A stretch of 64,000 nt of DNA from Cytobacillus firmus (GTDB lineage Bacteria > Bacillota > Bacilli > Bacillales > Cytobacillaceae), in the NCBI RefSeq assembly GCF_023657595.1, contig NZ_CP098323.1:2194001-2258000 (forward strand), written 5' to 3'. The position numbers were made by a program, and so were the translations under genes. Below, in pieces: positions 60,490-64,000 of the stretch (the first letter of the stretch is position 1; each line of letters begins with the position of its first letter). A model generated the notes under the pieces. It did not search any database. It was not told where the DNA came from and was given only the letters and a program-made list of their open reading frames with translations.

Positions 60490-62647
60490 AGGCAGATTTC
60501 GCAGGCAAAACAATATTGAATGTCGTACCTTTATTTAATTCACTCTCGATAAATACTTTGCCATTATGGCTTTCAATAATTTTAAAGCTGACCATCAAGC
60601 CTAAACCATTCCCATTTTTCTTGGTTGTAAAAAATGGTTCTCCGATATTTTTCAATTTTTCCTGTGGTATTCCGACACCTGTATCCTGTATCGCTATCTG
60701 CACCTGGTTATTTATGATAGCTGCTCTGACTGTAATATCTCCTCCATCAGGCATCGCTTCAATTCCATTTTTGATAAAATTAAGGAAAACCTGTTTAAGG
60801 CGGTTTTCGTCACATTCAATCTGGATGATATCCCGTTCATATTCGAAACGAATTTTCACGTCCCGTTTCCGGGCTTCGAATTCCAGAAAAGAGATGACAT
60901 TCTTTATAATAGGTATGATATCTCTTTCTTCCAGTTCAGCGGCTTTTGGCTTAGCAAGAACCATAAAATCTTCTACTATATGATTTACCCGGTCAATTTC
61001 ATCTAAAATGATGCTTAAGTATTCCTGTCTCTCTTCATTCGTTTCATCCAGCTGAAGGAACTCTGTATATCCTTTCATTGTTGTCAGCGGATTGCGGATT
61101 TCATGGGCAACCCCTGCAGCAAGCTGGCCCACTGCTGCCAGTTTATCCTGCCGATGCAGCACTTCCTCTGTTGTTTTCCTCTCGGTAATATCGTTTCTTA
61201 TGGCTAAGTATTGATAAGGTTTTCCGTTCGCATTCATGAACGGCACGATTGTTGTATGGACCCAGTAATAAGACCCATCCTTTGCTTTATTTCGTATTTC
61301 CCCTCTCCATACTTCACCAGAGCCAATTGTTTTCCATAAGTTCTTAAAAAAATCTTTTGAATGCAGATTTGAATTTAATAACGAATGGTTTTGTCCTATC
61401 AGCTCTTGCCTGCTGTACTGGGAAATTTCACAAAACCTCTCATTTACATTGGTTATAATCCCTTTTTCATCAGTGAATGCAATAATGGAAGACTGATCAA
61501 GAGCAAATTTAATATCGTTAACCTCTTTCAAGGAATTTTTGAGATTGGCTTCAGCAGTTTTCAAGGCAGATATATCTGTCCGGATGGAAACATACTGATA
61601 CGGTTTATTCTTTTTGCTGAGGAAGGGTACAATTGTTGTCTCGACCCAATAAAAGCTTCCGTCCTTTGCTTTATTTCGTATTTCTCCCTTCCATATTTCC
61701 CCCGACCCAATCGTTTTCCATAGTTGGTGGAAAAACTCTGGCGGATGATATCCTGAATTTAAAATATTATGATTTTTGCCCAGCAGTTCATATTCTTCAT
61801 ATTTGGAAATCTCAACAAATTTATCATTCACATACGTAATACTCCCCTTTGGGTCAGTAATAGCCACAATAGATGATTCATCAAGTGCAGCCTGAATATC
61901 GTGTAAGTTAGTGTCGCTTGCTTCCAGCCGCTTGCTCATTAGGGTGCTTGAAGCAATGAGGCCGCTAAGGATTAGAATCGCTGCAAATAATACCAGGAAA
62001 ATCAGAAAAGTCCCCGGCGAGTCTCCCTCCCTGCTAATCTCCCCATTTGGATAGAATGAGGACGATCGGATGAGCAGAAAATACCCCTCTACAACGGCTC
62101 CGGCAATAATGAGTGCGCTTAAAGGCTTTATCCATATATGTCTTGAATAGGAAAGACTTTTTGAGTAAAAGAGCATCCAAAGTGAAAATAAAAAAGAAGC
62201 AAAAATAATCAGGGTGGAAATGAGAAATACAATGGAGCCAAATTGGACATTCATCCCGATAGCATACATTCCTGTTACATGGATGGATAGGACTGCCATC
62301 GTTAAAAAGAAGCTGCCCGCAAGAAGATTGCCTTTCTTCAGCTGTCGTCCGATTACTGCACTAAATGCCATTCCGGTAAAGGAGATGCCAAAAATCATGG
62401 ACAATAAGGTAAGAGGAATATTGTAGCTTCCGGAAGCATTTATGTTGATCGCGACCATGCCAATGAAGTTCATGATCCATATGCCGATTCCAAGTGAAAA
62501 AGTTCCGCCTAAGAACAAGAACCTCTGATTGCTTTCAGATGATTTTATTAAAGTAAATAAATCTAATGCTGTATAGGAAGCCATAATGGTCAGTATAACG
62601 GCCGCAAATATTAATATCGGATTAAAAGATACAATTATCTCAGTCAT
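60488..62647 (-). CDS. Sensor histidine kinase with MHYT-like membrane domain and two PAS domains
   Basis: The 719-residue kinase has seven membrane helices of MHYT type (about residues 1-240). The first repeat reads MNFIGM, lacking the metal-binding His, and the second HVTGM. Two PAS domains follow (about 255-360 and 375-485) that are nearly duplicate (both have LWKTIGSGE, RNKAKDGS.YWV and KPYQY). The kinase core has GQLAAGVAHEIRNPLTT (phospho-His), FLNFIKNGIEAM, DTGVGIP and GLGLMVS. No response regulator is adjacent; sporulation-type kinases are often orphans, so a phosphorelay input is possible. Confidence 0.92.
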   Translation of the reverse strand: MTEIIVSFNPILIFAAVILTIMASYTALDLFTLIKSSESNQRFLFLGGTFSLGIGIWIMNFIGMVAININASGSYNIPLTLLSMIFGISFTGMAFSAVIGRQLKKGNLLAGSFFLTMAVLSIHVTGMYAIGMNVQFGSIVFLISTLIIFASFLFSLWMLFYSKSLSYSRHIWIKPLSALIIAGAVVEGYFLLIRSSSFYPNGEISREGDSPGTFLIFLVLFAAILILSGLIASSTLMSKRLEASDTNLHDIQAALDESSIVAITDPKGSITYVNDKFVEISKYEEYELLGKNHNILNSGYHPPEFFHQLWKTIGSGEIWKGEIRNKAKDGSFYWVETTIVPFLSKKNKPYQYVSIRTDISALKTAEANLKNSLKEVNDIKFALDQSSIIAFTDEKGIITNVNERFCEISQYSRQELIGQNHSLLNSNLHSKDFFKNLWKTIGSGEVWRGEIRNKAKDGSYYWVHTTIVPFMNANGKPYQYLAIRNDITERKTTEEVLHRQDKLAAVGQLAAGVAHEIRNPLTTMKGYTEFLQLDETNEERQEYLSIILDEIDRVNHIVEDFMVLAKPKAAELEERDIIPIIKNVISFLEFEARKRDVKIRFEYERDIIQIECDENRLKQVFLNFIKNGIEAMPDGGDITVRAAIINNQVQIAIQDTGVGIPQEKLKNIGEPFFTTKKNGNGLGLMVSFKIIESHNGKVFIESELNKGTTFNIVLPAKSA

Positions 62648-62839
62648 CGCAGGCTTTAAGCCCCCTCATTTTTACTTTATTCAATATGATTGTAATGGAA
62701 TCATTCATGCCATGGAAGAGGCTGGGAGAAATAAAGTCTGAAGCTCATTAAAACTGACAAGCTTAAGAGCAGATTTTAACCCTCTTTTATGCCTGAAAAA
62801 ACAATAAATTAAATTTTTAAAAAAATTTAATCAAAACAC

Positions 62840-62868
62840 TTCACATTAAAATATATTTGGTATATACT
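62840..62868 (+). promoter_or_regulatory. Sigma-A promoter of yhfH
   Basis: TTCACA (62840-62845), a 17-base spacer and TATACT (62863-62868), each 5 of 6 to consensus. Confidence 0.75.
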
Positions 62869-62923
62869 GTACTACAACAGAAGAAAACAAAATAAACTGT
62901 ATTATAAAAAGGAGGAAATAGTA

Positions 62924-63058
62924 ATGATTAAAAGTCCGGTTGAATTCTTCAGAACCCTTCCTAAAAAGGTATGTCCCGAGTGTGGCCAAACAGTAAAGGA
63001 ACAGGCTGAATCATACTTAATGGAATGTGATCGCTGTCTGTCAAAGAAAATGGAATAG
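62924..63058 (+). CDS. yhfH: YhfH family zinc-ribbon-like peptide
   Basis: The 44-residue protein, too short for most callers, matches Bacillus YhfH (MI.SPVEFFR.LP.KVC.ECG). Two CxxC pairs (CPEC and CDRC) can hold one zinc. Its function is not known. It has an ideal AAAGGAGG site, a good promoter and its own terminator. It lies upstream of the second pepF gene. Confidence 0.88.
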   Translation: MIKSPVEFFRTLPKKVCPECGQTVKEQAESYLMECDRCLSKKME

Positions 63059-63065
63059 CACAATC

Positions 63066-63097
63066 AGCGGAAGGCTTCCTGGTCCTTCCGCTTTTTA
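63066..63097 (+). terminator. Terminator of yhfH
   Basis: AGCGGAAGG (63066-63074) pairs with CCTTCCGCT (63084-63092), followed by a T-run. Confidence 0.87.
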
Positions 63098-63228
63098 TTT
63101 ATTAAAAAACCTCAGCTGTTGCTGAATAATATGAAATTATTTGAAAAGTCTATAAATATATCTCCTCTTCTTGTATAATTGTTCCATAAACTCTTTATTT
63201 AGAGAATCGAAATAGGAGGGAACGATAT

Positions 63229-64000
63229 ATGGTTCAAACAGCAATAACCAGATTAAAGCGTCATGAGGTACCGAAAGAGCGCACATGGAAAGTGGAGGAT
63301 TTATTTGCATTGGAGGAAGATTGGCATAAAGAGATAAAGAGTATTGAAGAGGATCTTGCTGTTTTTGAGCAATACAAAGGAAAACTCCATGAAGGTCCGC
63401 AAGCTTTGCTTGACTGCCTTTCCGCTCAGGAAAAGCTTTCTATCCGTCTTGTCCAGGCCGGCACATATGCAAGCTTGCGCCAATCAGAAGATGGCACAAA
63501 TCCCGATAATCAGGCTATTTCATCACAAATAGCCTCTTTAAGAGCAAAAGCCGCCTCCACTCTATCGTTTATTGATTCTGAGTTATTGTCTCTGCCTGAT
63601 GGTACAATTCGAAAATACATAAAAGAAGAAAGCAGGCTGGAACCGTTCAGAAATGGGCTGACCGAACTGCTGGAAACAAAGAGGCACAGACTTTCTCCGG
63701 AAACGGAAGAAGCGCTGGCTGCATTAGGAGAAGTATTCGGTGCTCCCTATAATATCTATCAGGCTGCAAAACTTGCTGACATGCCATTTGCCTCATTTAA
63801 AGACAGTCAAGGAAACGAATTGCCCAACTCTTTTGCTCTTTACGAGGATCGCTATGAATTTTCGCCGGATACCACCATCAGACGGAATGCCTATGCCTCG
63901 TTTACAGATTCATTGGAAAACTACAAGAATACATTTGCTTCTGCATATTCTGCGGAGGTAAAAAAGGAGGTAACGCTTTCGAAACTGAGAAAATACAGCT
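63229..64000 (+). CDS. Oligoendopeptidase F, second copy (5' part, runs off the right edge)
   Basis: The ATG at 63229 follows an excellent AATAGGAGGG site. The 257 visible residues show the N-terminal helical region of M3B oligoendopeptidases: ERTWKVEDLFALEEDWHKEI, a LRAKAASTLSFIDSELLSLP segment, KRHRLSPETEEALAALGEVF and RRNAYASFTDSLENYKNTFASAYSAEVKKEV. The zinc-binding HExxH motif would lie beyond the window. It is clearly diverged from the pepF at 14672, so this species has at least two. Confidence 0.9.
   Translation, partial: MVQTAITRLKRHEVPKERTWKVEDLFALEEDWHKEIKSIEEDLAVFEQYKGKLHEGPQALLDCLSAQEKLSIRLVQAGTYASLRQSEDGTNPDNQAISSQIASLRAKAASTLSFIDSELLSLPDGTIRKYIKEESRLEPFRNGLTELLETKRHRLSPETEEALAALGEVFGAPYNIYQAAKLADMPFASFKDSQGNELPNSFALYEDRYEFSPDTTIRRNAYASFTDSLENYKNTFASAYSAEVKKEVTLSKLRKYS

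Overview
The window looks like chromosomal DNA from a spore-forming, low-GC Bacillaceae bacterium. My guess is a Cytobacillus/Mesobacillus-type relative of Bacillus. The evidence is a set of Bacillus-typical genes (htpG, des-desK-desR, ispA, ykuK, yhfH, YpbS/DUF2533, DUF1292, DUF2512), spore-linked genes (DUF1657/DUF421 proteins, a LysM-GH18 SleL-like enzyme), strong AGGAGG ribosome binding sites, and frequent GTG/TTG starts. No rRNA, tRNA, CRISPR array or prophage was seen. One intact IS1182-type element is present.

Layout. 1-8.2 kb: a gene tail, a two-domain RHH-like protein, a free-standing LAGLIDADG endonuclease, a DUF1657-DUF1657-DUF421 block, an amino acid permease, a coupled pair of Gln-rich small ORFs, and htpG behind a CIRCE operator. 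8.2-14.5 kb: a selenium-centred neighbourhood. It holds a SenB-like glycosyltransferase, selD encoding a selenocysteine-containing selenophosphate synthetase (in-frame UGA at codon 18 that naive ORF calling truncates), a PhnD/E/C-type ABC transporter, and a NodB-type deacetylase that itself carries an in-frame UGA at codon 6. 14.6-26.3 kb: pepF, a DUF438-like hemerythrin/PAS protein, a GH18 enzyme, a patatin, ilvE with a long structured leader, and the desaturase thermosensor operon. 26.3-32.6 kb: a DEAD-box helicase, YkuK, an LLM oxidoreductase and a zinc alcohol dehydrogenase. 32.6-37.4 kb: an IS1182 element inside a duplicated terminator hairpin, a broken endonuclease IV gene and a SUV3-like RNA helicase. 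37.5-48 kb: YceI, a DD-carboxypeptidase, an ATL protein, translationally coupled ispA and endonuclease I genes, mug, ppiB, an RHH-HD gene pair and a class A PBP. 48-64 kb: a candidate small RNA, a UPF1-like helicase, a SleL-like enzyme, two TerD proteins, an exonuclease, an aldo/keto reductase, a LysM-3D protein, a MHYT/PAS histidine kinase, yhfH, and a second pepF running off the right edge.

The most interesting system is the selenium island. The selenosugar-synthase-like glycosyltransferase sits 20 bases upstream of a UGA-containing selD, and a PhnD-type uptake system follows. This suggests that selenophosphate made here is used for a selenium-containing sugar or small molecule as well as for selenoproteins. 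The second notable item is a modular hairpin repeat (two copies, about 53.4 and 58.0 kb) whose stems show compensatory base changes between copies. A separate GC-rich intergenic repeat occurs four times.

Several genes carry readable regulation: CIRCE at htpG, a DesR-type operator at des, a promoter-leader-terminator arrangement at ilvE, an Fnr-like box at the hemerythrin gene, an MhqR-like palindrome at yceI, and a palindrome at the RHH gene.
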